From contig JAICQA010000154.1 in assembly GCA_025929595.1 (NCBI GenBank), positions 1 through 6,617 of the forward strand: a stretch of 6,617 nt of DNA, read 5' to 3'. Below are positions 1-6,481 of the stretch, in pieces. The notes under the pieces were generated by a model, which made no database searches, was not told the DNA's origin, and saw only the letters and a program-made list of their open reading frames with translations. The translations under genes and the position numbers were made by a program. The first letter of the stretch is position 1, and each line of letters opens with the position of its first letter. Origin of the DNA: Xanthobacteraceae bacterium. GTDB taxonomy: Bacteria > Pseudomonadota > Alphaproteobacteria > Rhizobiales > Xanthobacteraceae.

Positions 1-312
1 CTCCACCGCCGAAAGTTCCGGCGCCGCCTCTGCCTCCCCGGCCAGCCAGCGCGCGGCGAAGGCGAGCACGACGAAATGCAGACTGCCGCCCCGCCGCGAG
101 ATCACTTCCCGGTACCCCGCGAAGCCGACGATCTCTGCCTCGACGCCGGTCTCTTCTTTCAGCTCGCGCAGCGCCGCGGTCGCCGCATCCTCGCCGAACT
201 CCACGCGCCCCCCCGGCAGCGTCCACAATTGCGGCGGATTCGCGCGCCGCGCGAGCAGGAGTTTTCCCGCCCGAAAACACGCGGCGCTGGCGGCGAGAAC
301 GGGGCGACTCAT
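1..312 (-). CDS. Nudix hydrolase, partial (C-terminus beyond left edge)
   Basis: Read on the minus strand, this frame stays open from an ATG at 312 to the window edge and gives 104 residues without a stop. Residues 35-57 match the Nudix box GX5EX7REUXEEXGU exactly: G35, E41, then R49-E50-L51, E53-E54, G56 and V57, preceded by LWTLPG. The glutamates of this box bind the catalytic metal. Nudix enzymes hydrolyse a nucleoside diphosphate linked to another group; the substrate (ADP-ribose, damaged dNTP or other) cannot be told from this part. An in-frame ATG at 327 would add five residues (MSADS); neither start has a clear Shine-Dalgarno. I chose 312 because the protein then begins directly at the first strand, as is usual in the family. 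The gene is divergent from the SRAP gene, so each promoter probably overlaps the other gene's 5' end. The Nudix assignment is very secure, the start is not. Confidence 0.93.
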   Translation of the reverse strand, partial: MSRPVLAASAACFRAGKLLLARRANPPQLWTLPGGRVEFGEDAATAALRELKEETGVEAEIVGFAGYREVISRRGGSLHFVVLAFAARWLAGEAEAAPELSAVE

Positions 313-347
313 GCTATCGGCGGACATGGAATTAAGAGCTTAGCATC

Positions 348-1013
348 ATGTGCGGACGGTTCGCGCTCCTCTCGGCGCCGGAAGAAATCCGCCGGCAGTT
401 CGGTTACGGCGAGCAGCCGAATTTTCCGCCGCGCTACTACATCGCGCCGACTCAAGCCGTGCCCGTCGTCTTCGCCGAGCATGGTGTGCGCCACTTCCGC
501 CTCATGCGCTGGGGCCTGATCCCCTCCTGGGTAAAGGATCCGAAGCAATTCGCACTGCTGTTGAATGCCCGCATCGAAAGCATCAACGACAAGCCCTCCT
601 TTCGCGGCGCGATGAAGTATCGCCGCGGCCTGATTCCGGCGGACGGTTTCTACGAATGGCGGAAGCAGGGGAAGACGAAGCAGCCCTTCTTCATCCGCGC
701 GCGCAGCGGCGAACCCTTCGCCTTCGCTGCTCTATACGAGACCTACACCGACAAGGATGGTGGCGAGATCGACACCGCGGCAATCGTCACGACCTCTGCG
801 AACGGCACGCTCGCGCCAATCCACGAACGAATGCCGGTGATCGTGCCGCCGGAGAATTGCGAAGCGTGGCTCGACTGTAACCGGGTCGACGCGAAGCAGG
901 CGGCCGCTCTTGTCGGCCGCGCGCCGGATGACTTTCTGGAAGCGATCCCGGTTTCGCCGCGCGTCAACAGCGTGAAAAACGACGACCCGGAAAATCTCGC
1001 GCCGGCGGCATAA
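348..1013 (+). CDS. yedK: SRAP domain protein (SOS response-associated peptidase, YedK/HMCES family)
   Basis: This gives a complete 221-residue protein, the usual size for bacterial SRAP proteins. Family members form a stable thiazolidine DNA-protein crosslink through Cys2 with abasic sites in single-stranded DNA, shielding them, and can self-reverse. All expected catalytic residues are visible: Cys2 directly after the initiator Met (MCGRF), Asn73 in NARIE, Glu103 in GFYEW and His159 in IHERMP; by family alignment these match C2, N75, E105 and H160 of E. coli YedK. Other signatures are APTQ (34-37), MRWGLIPSW (53-61) and VNSVKND (206-212). Cys2 must become the N-terminus after Met removal, so the start at 348 is fixed by function. 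Only a weak AAGAG lies upstream (334-338). No LexA-type site (GTTC-N7-GTTC) is seen before the gene, so SOS control is not shown here. The stop TAA directly abuts the palindromic repeat at 1014. Confidence 0.97.
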   Translation: MCGRFALLSAPEEIRRQFGYGEQPNFPPRYYIAPTQAVPVVFAEHGVRHFRLMRWGLIPSWVKDPKQFALLLNARIESINDKPSFRGAMKYRRGLIPADGFYEWRKQGKTKQPFFIRARSGEPFAFAALYETYTDKDGGEIDTAAIVTTSANGTLAPIHERMPVIVPPENCEAWLDCNRVDAKQAAALVGRAPDDFLEAIPVSPRVNSVKNDDPENLAPAA

Positions 1014-1061
1014 CGTCATCCTGAGGCGCGAGCGGCGCAGCGCGAGCCTCGAAGGATGACG
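1014..1061. repeat. Palindromic intergenic repeat (REP-like GTCATCC...GGATGAC), possible bidirectional terminator
   Basis: An imperfect inverted repeat fills most of the 58-base gap between two convergent genes. The outer arms are a perfect 9-base match (CGTCATCCT at 1014-1022 with AGGATGACG at 1053-1061). After a 2-base bulge (GA, 1051-1052) a further 5 bases pair (GAGGC 1023-1027 with GCCTC 1046-1050). The centre (1028-1045) pairs only partly. The sequence resembles short palindromic repeats that I know as scattered between genes in Bradyrhizobium/Rhodopseudomonas-type genomes. Only one copy is in this window, so repetition itself is not shown here. There is no T-run, so a role as intrinsic terminator for the converging transcripts is inferred from position and stem only. 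Confidence 0.75.
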
Positions 1062-1071
1062 CGCGCCCGTG

Positions 1072-2481
1072 TCAAAGTACCTTCCCCGGATTGAGGATGC
1101 CCTTCGGATCGAGCAATTGCTTGATCGAGCGCATGAGGTCGAGCTCCACGGCACTCTTCACGCTCGGCAGCCGGTCGCGCTTCAGTGCGCCGATCCCATG
1201 TTCGGCGGAAATGGAGCCGTTGTATTTCCCGACCACGCCATAGACCGCGTCGTTGATGGCTTTCGTGTGCGAGCGGAATTCTCCGCGGTCCATGCCAACC
1301 GGAATGCAGACGGCGAAATGCATGTTGCCGTCGCCGAGATGGCCGAAGGGCATCGGCCGCACGCCGGGCAGGACTCTCAGCACCGCCGCGCTCGCCTCTT
1401 CGATGAAGACAGGCACCGCCGACACCGGCACCGAGACGTCATGGGCGATCGCGCCCGACGTGCTCTTCTGTGCTTCCGGCAGGATGAGGCGCAAGTGCCA
1501 GAACGCTTTCGCTTGCTCGACGCTGGCTGCAAGCACAGCGTCCTGCACGACGCCGGCCTCAATCCCCGCGTTCAGAATCTCCTCTATCGTCTCGCGCAGG
1601 CCTTCACGCGCCGTGGAGGTTAACTCCATCAGCACATACCAGGGATGCGCGCCCTCGAGCGGATGACGATGACCCGGCGGAAATTTCACGGCGAGATCGA
1701 CCCCGAATTTCAGCATCAGCTCGAAGCTCGTGACCGCATTCCCCGCGCGTGACTGCGCGATGCGCAGGAGATCGAGCGCGGCTTGCGGCGAAGGCACCCC
1801 GATGAACGCCGTCTCCGTCGAGCGCGGCGCCGGAAACAATTTCAATACGGCCGCGGTGATGATGCCGAGCGTTCCTTCCGAACCGATGAAAAGGTCGCGC
1901 AGGTCGTAGCCGGTATTGTCCTTCTTGAGCTTGCGCAACCCGTCCCAGATGCGGCCGTCGGCCAGCACCACTTCGACGCCGAGCACGAGATCGCGCGCCA
2001 TCCCGTAGACGAGTGCGTTCGTGCCGCCCGCGTTGGTCGAAAGATTGCCGCCGATCATGCACGAGCCCTCCGCGCCGAGCGACAGCGGAAACAGCCGGTC
2101 GTTCGCGCGCGCCGTCTCCTGCGCGCGTTGCAGGATCACGCCCGCTTCGCAGGTCATCGCGTTGGCGTCGAGATCGAGCTCGCGGATCTTGTCGAGCCGC
2201 GCCGTGGAGACGACGACCGCGCGCTCGTCGAAGGGGACCTGTCCGCCGGACATGCCGGTGACGCCGCCCTGCGGAACGATGGCGGTGCCGGTCTCATTCG
2301 CGAGCTTGAGGATTTCGGAAACTTCCTGCGTCGAACCGGGCTTCAGCACGGCGGCCGCCTTGCCCTGATATATGTCGCGCGGCTCGACAAGATGCGGCGC
2401 GATATCGGCGGGGTCGGTCAGGACATATTTCGCGCCGACAATGCCGGCGAAACGTTCGAGCGTGGAGACGGGCTTGTTCAT
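1072..2481 (-). CDS. FAD-binding oxidoreductase, D-2-hydroxyglutarate dehydrogenase / GlcD-like
   Basis: A complete 469-residue flavoprotein of the VAO/PCMH fold. The FAD-binding half shows the pyrophosphate loop PQGGVTGMSGG (70-80), GNLSTNAGG (145-153) and FIGSEGTLGI (198-207). The C-terminal half carries HLGDGNMH (381-388), EHG (427-429) and the ending LDPKGILNPGK. His381, His388, Glu427 and the next His428 have the spacing I recall for the metal ligands and catalytic histidine of Pseudomonas D-2-hydroxyglutarate dehydrogenase, so oxidation of a D-2-hydroxyacid to the 2-oxoacid is the best prediction. Glycolate or D-lactate remain possible. There is no fused Fe-S domain and no glcE/glcF beside it, so it is probably a soluble enzyme passing electrons to ETF. 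It starts 12 bases after the Sua5 gene, with AAGG at 2487-2490 as ribosome site, and the two are probably co-transcribed. It converges on the SRAP gene. Confidence 0.94.
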   Translation of the reverse strand: MNKPVSTLERFAGIVGAKYVLTDPADIAPHLVEPRDIYQGKAAAVLKPGSTQEVSEILKLANETGTAIVPQGGVTGMSGGQVPFDERAVVVSTARLDKIRELDLDANAMTCEAGVILQRAQETARANDRLFPLSLGAEGSCMIGGNLSTNAGGTNALVYGMARDLVLGVEVVLADGRIWDGLRKLKKDNTGYDLRDLFIGSEGTLGIITAAVLKLFPAPRSTETAFIGVPSPQAALDLLRIAQSRAGNAVTSFELMLKFGVDLAVKFPPGHRHPLEGAHPWYVLMELTSTAREGLRETIEEILNAGIEAGVVQDAVLAASVEQAKAFWHLRLILPEAQKSTSGAIAHDVSVPVSAVPVFIEEASAAVLRVLPGVRPMPFGHLGDGNMHFAVCIPVGMDRGEFRSHTKAINDAVYGVVGKYNGSISAEHGIGALKRDRLPSVKSAVELDLMRSIKQLLDPKGILNPGKVL

Positions 2482-2493
2482 GCCCGCCTTATA

Positions 2494-3480
2494 TCAGCTT
2501 CGCGGCGCCGCCGCGCGCATCAGCCGGTCGCGGATCGCCTCGCCGAGCCCGTGCGCCGGGATGGGCGCAACCGCGATGGAATGGGCGTCGGTTGCGTCGA
2601 GCGCGCGCAGATGCGCGAACAGGTTGGCGGCGGCCTCGACGAGATCGCTCTTGGGCGACAGGTCGAGTGTGAAGGTCGCGCGCTCCGAGCCCTTCGGCTT
2701 CGGTGCGCCGAAGGCGAGCAGCGCTTCGCCCGGCCGCACCTCGGTCGCATCCAGTCTCAATTGTGCGCGCGTGGCATAATGCGAGGCGAGTTGACCGGGC
2801 GCGCTCGGCCTGTGCCCGTCAACCGGGGCATCGGGCAACTGCGCCGCGATCACCGCTTGGAGCGCCATACGCGGGATCGCGCCTGGGCGAAGGAGCCGCG
2901 GGTATTCTCCGGTGCAATCGACAATCGTGGATTCGAGACCAAGCGGCGTCGGCCCGCCGTCGAGCACGGCGTCGATCTTGCCACGCAGGTCGCTCGTGAC
3001 GTGATCGGCCGTGGTCGGCGAAACATGACCCGAACGGTTCGCGCTCGGCGCGACGATCGGGCGTTTCACGGCCTCAAGCAGCGGATGCGCGACCGGATGC
3101 GCGGGCACGCGCAGCGCGACGGTCTCGAGGCCGGCGCGAGCGAGATCGCACACCGCGCAGTCGGGTTGGGCGCGCAATACGAGTGTCAGCGGGCCCGGCC
3201 AGAGCTTTTCGGCAAGGCGCAGCGCCATGTCGTCGAAGCGCGCGAGTTGGAGTGCGGCGGTGATGTTTGCGACGTGTGCGATCAGCGGATTGAACGAGGG
3301 CCGCTGCTTGGCGTCGTAGAGCTTGGCGACGGCCTCAGGATTGGTCGCATCCGCGCCGAGCCCGTAAACGGTCTCGGTGGGGAAGGCGACGAGACCGCCC
3401 GCGAGCAATGTCTGCGCCGCCTCGTGGATGCCATTGGCATCGGCGGGAATGACGTGGGTGGAATGTTGCTCGCTCGTCAT
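2494..3480 (-). CDS. tsaC: L-threonylcarbamoyladenylate synthase (Sua5/TsaC, YrdC domain)
   Basis: The enzyme makes threonylcarbamoyl-AMP from threonine, bicarbonate and ATP, the first step of the t6A37 modification of ANN-decoding tRNAs, acting in the cytoplasm. From the ATG at 3480 the protein has 328 residues, the length of the two-domain Sua5 form rather than the roughly 190-residue single-domain TsaC. YrdC-domain motifs in order are PTETVYGLGADA (34-45), KQRPSFNPL (58-66), LWPGPLTLVL (93-102), LRVPAHP (123-129), PSANRSGHVSPT (145-156) and GLESTIVD (181-188). The inter-domain linker motif is APGQLASHYA (227-236), followed by a Sua5 C-terminal domain. The frame stays open upstream to an ATG at 3600, but those 40 residues are proline/alanine-rich, match nothing in the family and overlap the divergent gene's start, so I reject them. 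No good ribosome site precedes 3480. The FAD oxidoreductase follows 12 bases after its TGA. Confidence 0.96.
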   Translation of the reverse strand: MTSEQHSTHVIPADANGIHEAAQTLLAGGLVAFPTETVYGLGADATNPEAVAKLYDAKQRPSFNPLIAHVANITAALQLARFDDMALRLAEKLWPGPLTLVLRAQPDCAVCDLARAGLETVALRVPAHPVAHPLLEAVKRPIVAPSANRSGHVSPTTADHVTSDLRGKIDAVLDGGPTPLGLESTIVDCTGEYPRLLRPGAIPRMALQAVIAAQLPDAPVDGHRPSAPGQLASHYATRAQLRLDATEVRPGEALLAFGAPKPKGSERATFTLDLSPKSDLVEAAANLFAHLRALDATDAHSIAVAPIPAHGLGEAIRDRLMRAAAPRS

Positions 3481-3598
3481 GGCGGTCGCATTGACGGGCC
3501 GGATGGGCACGGCCACTCTGGGACAAAATATGGGGTGGGCGGTAGGTGTTTGCGCCGCCGCGGTCAAGCGACCCCGCTGCATGGTTGAGGAGACGTTC
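3481..3598. promoter_or_regulatory. Divergent intergenic region between tsaC and the acyl-CoA dehydrogenase gene
   Basis: These 118 bases separate two divergent transcription units and must hold, or overlap, both promoters. I see -35-like TTGACG at 3491-3496 (plus) and CTTGACC on the minus strand at 3568-3562, but neither is followed at 16-18 bases by a convincing -10 box. The only A/T-rich patch is ACAAAATAT at 3523-3531. The start points therefore cannot be assigned. I see no clear operator palindrome or riboswitch. Confidence 0.45.
3587..3592 (+). promoter_or_regulatory. Shine-Dalgarno site that fixes the acyl-CoA dehydrogenase start
   Basis: GAGGAG lies 6 bases before the ATG at 3599. 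It is a strong match to the anti-Shine-Dalgarno and favours the start at 3599 over the in-frame ATG at 3581 and over the longer open frame reaching back to 3377, which would run antisense through tsaC. Confidence 0.85.
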
Positions 3599-5374
3599 AT
3601 GAGCTACCGCGCGCCCGTCGGCGAAACCGTGTTTTTCCTCGATCACTGCACGAGCCTCCCGACGCTGGCAGGCAAAGGTGAATTGTCGGAGCTGTCGACC
3701 GAACTGGTCGCGCAGGTGCTCGAGGAAGCCGGCAAGTTCGCGAACGAACGGATCGCGCCGCTCAACCGCCCCGGCGACAAGGAAGGCACGCCGTTCCAGA
3801 ACGGCGTCGTCACCATGCCGAAGGGCTGGAAGGAAACCTACAGGGCCTGGGCGGAAGCGGGCTGGAATGCGCTGCCCGCGCCGGCGGAATATGGCGGGCA
3901 GGGCCTGCCCTCGATGATCAACATGGCTTGCGTTGAGTACTGGCACTCGGCCGCGATGGCCTTTGGCCTCGGGCCGATGCTCACTCAGGCTGGTGTCGAG
4001 GCGATGCATGCGCACGCGAGCGACGAGTTGAAGGAGAAGTACCTTCACAAGCTCGTTTCCGGCGAATGGATGGGCACGATGCAGCTCACCGAGCCGCAGG
4101 CGGGCTCCGATCTCGCGCATCTGCGCACGCGCGCCGAACGGCAGGGCGACGGCACCTATCGCATCAAGGGTCAGAAGATTTTCATCACCTACGGCGAACA
4201 CGACATGACGCCGAATATCATTCACTTCGTTCTTGCGCGCCTGCCCGACGCACCGTCGGGCACGAAGGGAATTTCGCTCTTCCTCGTGCCGAAGTTCCTG
4301 CTGAAGGAAGACGGCACGCCCGGCCCGCGCAATGACCTGCGCTGCGCCTCGGTCGAGCACAAGCTCGGCATCCACGCCTCGCCCACTTGCGTCATGGTCT
4401 ATGGCGACAATGAAGGCGCGACCGCGTACCTCGTCGGCGAGGAGAACAAGGGCCTCGCCTGCATGTTCACGATGATGAATCTGGCGCGGCTCGCGGTCGG
4501 CGTGGAAGGTGTCGCCGTTGGCGAGGCGGCCTATCAGCACGCGCTTGCTTACGCGAACGAGCGCAAGCAGGGCAGGGCGAACGGCAAGGAGTCGAGCCCG
4601 ATCATCGCGCACCCGGACGTCAAGCGCATGTTGCTCACCATGCGCGCGTTGACGAACGCGTCGCGTGCGATCTGCCTGAAGACCGCCGACGCCATCGACC
4701 GCTCGCGCCACCTGTCCGATGCGGGCGAACGCACGAAAGCGGCGGATGAAGCGAACCTGCTCACGCCCGTCGCCAAGGCCTTCTCGACCGACGCCGGGAT
4801 CGAAGCGTCGTCCCTCGGCGTTCAGGTCCACGGCGGAATGGGCTTCATCGAGGAGACGGGGGCCGCGCAGTACTATCGCGACTCTCGTATAACCGCGATC
4901 TATGAGGGCACGAACGGTATTCAGGCCATCGACCTTGTCGGCCGCAAGATCGGCCTCGCCGGCGGCGAGACGCTCGCGCGCGTGATCGCCGGCTATCGCG
5001 AGACCGCGCGCAAGGTCGCAGAGTTGAAGGACCCGGCCTTCGGCGCGGTCGTCCTGCGCATCGAGGACGGCCTGAAAATTCTGGAGCGCACCTCAAAGCA
5101 TCTGCTCGCCGCGAAGCAGGAAGACGCGTTGGCCGGCGCCACGCCTTATCTGCGCATCTTCGGGCTGGTTGCGGGCGCTGCCTATCTCGCCGAGATCGCG
5201 CTCGCCGCGCACAAGGCAAAAAGCGGCGGCGACTCCAATCCCGCGCACGACGCGCGCATCGCCACGGCGCGCTTCTTCGCTGAAAACCTGCTTCCCGCCG
5301 TCGCGGGTCTGGAACTGGCCGTCATGTCCGGCGCGGACTCGGTCCTGCAATCGGAGGCCGCGCTCGTTGCCTGA
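3599..5374 (+). CDS. Acyl-CoA dehydrogenase, AcdC/DmdC type
   Basis: A 591-residue FAD enzyme expected to oxidise an acyl-CoA to the trans-2-enoyl-CoA and pass electrons to ETF. The length, the short N-terminal segment starting MSYRAPVGE and a C-terminal extension after residue 450 mark the long subfamily that includes 3-methylmercaptopropionyl-CoA dehydrogenase (DmdC); classical short-chain enzymes have about 380-400 residues. Visible motifs are MQLTEPQAGSDL (161-172, flavin/substrate region), GQKIFITYGEHD (191-202), QVHGGMGFIEE (409-419) and YRDSRITAIYEGTNGIQ (426-442), with Glu436 as the expected catalytic base. The substrate is not determined by the sequence; no other dmd gene is visible. 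The start at 3599 is set by GAGGAG six bases upstream. It is the first gene of a plus-strand operon and is followed 12 bases later by the PyrD-like gene. The family call is certain, but the DmdC specificity is only a possibility. Confidence 0.96.
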   Translation: MSYRAPVGETVFFLDHCTSLPTLAGKGELSELSTELVAQVLEEAGKFANERIAPLNRPGDKEGTPFQNGVVTMPKGWKETYRAWAEAGWNALPAPAEYGGQGLPSMINMACVEYWHSAAMAFGLGPMLTQAGVEAMHAHASDELKEKYLHKLVSGEWMGTMQLTEPQAGSDLAHLRTRAERQGDGTYRIKGQKIFITYGEHDMTPNIIHFVLARLPDAPSGTKGISLFLVPKFLLKEDGTPGPRNDLRCASVEHKLGIHASPTCVMVYGDNEGATAYLVGEENKGLACMFTMMNLARLAVGVEGVAVGEAAYQHALAYANERKQGRANGKESSPIIAHPDVKRMLLTMRALTNASRAICLKTADAIDRSRHLSDAGERTKAADEANLLTPVAKAFSTDAGIEASSLGVQVHGGMGFIEETGAAQYYRDSRITAIYEGTNGIQAIDLVGRKIGLAGGETLARVIAGYRETARKVAELKDPAFGAVVLRIEDGLKILERTSKHLLAAKQEDALAGATPYLRIFGLVAGAAYLAEIALAAHKAKSGGDSNPAHDARIATARFFAENLLPAVAGLELAVMSGADSVLQSEAALVA

Positions 5375-5386
5375 CGCGGAGCGCCG

Positions 5387-6481
5387 ATGACCCTCTACTC
5401 GTCGCTGGTGCGGCCCGCGCTGTTCAGCCTCGATCCCGAGCGCGCGCACCGGCTCGCGCTACGCGCGGGTGCGCTTGCGGGCTTTGCCGCGCCTGCCTTG
5501 CGGTCGTTCTATCGAAGCGGCGACCCGCGGCTGAACATCGAGGTTGCGGGCATGCGTTTCGAGAACCCGATCGGTTTGTCTGCGGGGCTCGACAAGAGCG
5601 GCGAGGCGATCGAGGCGCTCGCCGGGCTCGGATTCGGTCACATCGAGATCGGCTCGGTGTCCGCCGACCCGTCGGGCGGTAATCCGCGCCCGCGGCTGTT
5701 TCGCCTGCCCGAGGACCGCGCCATCGTCGTCGCCTATGGCGTCCCGAACGACGGCGCGCATGCGGTCGCCTCGCGACTCGCGAAGGTTTCGCTGCCCGTG
5801 CCGCTCGGCATCAACATCGTCAAGACGAACCGCGGACCTGGCGCTCCGCCTGAAAGCGCGTCCCAGATCATCGGCGAATATGCCGAGGCCGCGCGGATGC
5901 TCGAACCGCACGCCAGCTACCTGATGCTCAACCTGAGTTGCCCGAATACGGAGGACGGCCGCGACTTCTTTGCCGATCGCGGCCATCTCGACGCGATCCT
6001 GGCCGCCCTCGGTGACGTTCGACTGAGGAAGCCTGTGTTTCTGAAAGTCTCGCCGCTCGGCGGCGTCGCCATGATCGAACAGGTGCTCGAGGCCGCGGCT
6101 CCGCACCGATACATTGCCGGCTTCATGTTCAACCTGCCGAGCGTCAAGCCGCGCAATCTGCGGACGCCGGAGGCAGTCTGGAAATCGATGCCCGGCGCGG
6201 TGTCCGGACCGCCCGCCGCGGACCTGCTCGACCGGTCACTCCGCGAGATGTGGCGCCGTATCGACCGCCGCCGCTATTCGCTGCTCGCTTCCGGCGGCGT
6301 GTTCAGCGCCGAGGATGCGTATGCCAAGATCAAGCTCGGCGCCTCGCTCGTGCAGCTGCTGACGGCGCTCGTCTACGAGGGACCGGGCGTGGTGCACAGG
6401 ATCACCCAAGGCCTCGCCGCGTTGCTGGAACGCGACGGCTTCAACCATGTTGCCGACGCGGTCGGCGCGGAGGCGAACTGA
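5387..6481 (+). CDS. pyrD: Dihydroorotate dehydrogenase family protein, class-2-like (PyrD-like) with altered active site
   Basis: A 364-residue FMN barrel protein of the dihydroorotate dehydrogenase family. The N-terminal helix region (SLVRPALFSLDPERAHRLAL, 6-25) is the class-2 membrane/quinone-facing type. Family motifs include GLSAGLDKSGEAIEAL (63-78, with Lys70), GFGHIEIGSVS (82-92), GNPRPRLFRLPED (98-110), KPVFLKVSP (215-223, Lys220), AVSG (271-274) and ASGGVFSAEDAYAKIKLGAS (301-320). The NxSxPNT motif reads NLSCPNT (182-188), so Cys185 stands where class-2 enzymes have the catalytic Ser; Cys is the class-1 state. The canonical INRMGFNN reads VVAYGVPN (114-121), placing Val115 where E. 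coli has orotate-binding Asn111. The usual TNTT motif is replaced by FNLPS (248-252). The symbol is therefore family-level only. GGAG at 5378-5381 precedes the start by 5 bases, and the stop overlaps the next gene's ATG. The fold and FMN binding are sure; dihydroorotate as substrate is uncertain. Confidence 0.88.
   Translation: MTLYSSLVRPALFSLDPERAHRLALRAGALAGFAAPALRSFYRSGDPRLNIEVAGMRFENPIGLSAGLDKSGEAIEALAGLGFGHIEIGSVSADPSGGNPRPRLFRLPEDRAIVVAYGVPNDGAHAVASRLAKVSLPVPLGINIVKTNRGPGAPPESASQIIGEYAEAARMLEPHASYLMLNLSCPNTEDGRDFFADRGHLDAILAALGDVRLRKPVFLKVSPLGGVAMIEQVLEAAAPHRYIAGFMFNLPSVKPRNLRTPEAVWKSMPGAVSGPPAADLLDRSLREMWRRIDRRRYSLLASGGVFSAEDAYAKIKLGASLVQLLTALVYEGPGVVHRITQGLAALLERDGFNHVADAVGAEAN
6469..6473 (+). 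promoter_or_regulatory. Shine-Dalgarno site of the SDR gene, inside the PyrD-like coding end
   Basis: GGAGG lies 7 bases before the ATG at 6481 and within the last codons of the preceding gene. With the TGATG stop/start overlap it fixes the SDR start and points to translational coupling. Confidence 0.85.

Noticed and set aside
261..278. Perfect inverted repeat GTTTTC-N6-GAAAAC upstream of the SRAP gene
   Set aside because: It lies inside the Nudix coding region. A 6-base arm repeat at one spacing is expected by chance about once per 4 kb, and it does not match a known operator such as LexA.
297..369. Possible LexA (SOS) box near the SRAP start (GAAC at 297-300, GTTC at 359-362)
   Set aside because: Neither half-site has a partner at the 7-base spacing of the alphaproteobacterial GTTC-N7-GTTC or GAAC-N7-GTTC box.
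3491..3531. Sigma-70 promoter from TTGACG (3491) to the A/T patch CAAAAT (3524)
   Set aside because: The spacer would be 27 bases, far from the usual 16-18, so the two elements do not form one promoter.
1783..3588. A 601-codon open frame on the plus strand, antisense to the FAD oxidoreductase and tsaC
   Set aside because: Its product is Arg/Ala/Gly-rich low-complexity sequence with no recognisable motif, and it covers two genes with clear family motifs on the other strand. Long antisense frames are common in GC-rich DNA with strong third-position bias.
3377..3598. N-terminal extension of the acyl-CoA dehydrogenase frame by 74 codons
   Set aside because: It would run antisense through tsaC, has no family similarity, and the strong GAGGAG at 3587-3592 places the start at 3599.
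3335..4831. A 498-codon minus-strand open frame antisense to the acyl-CoA dehydrogenase
   Set aside because: It is Arg-rich without motifs and lies over the conserved dehydrogenase core; it is a codon-bias shadow.
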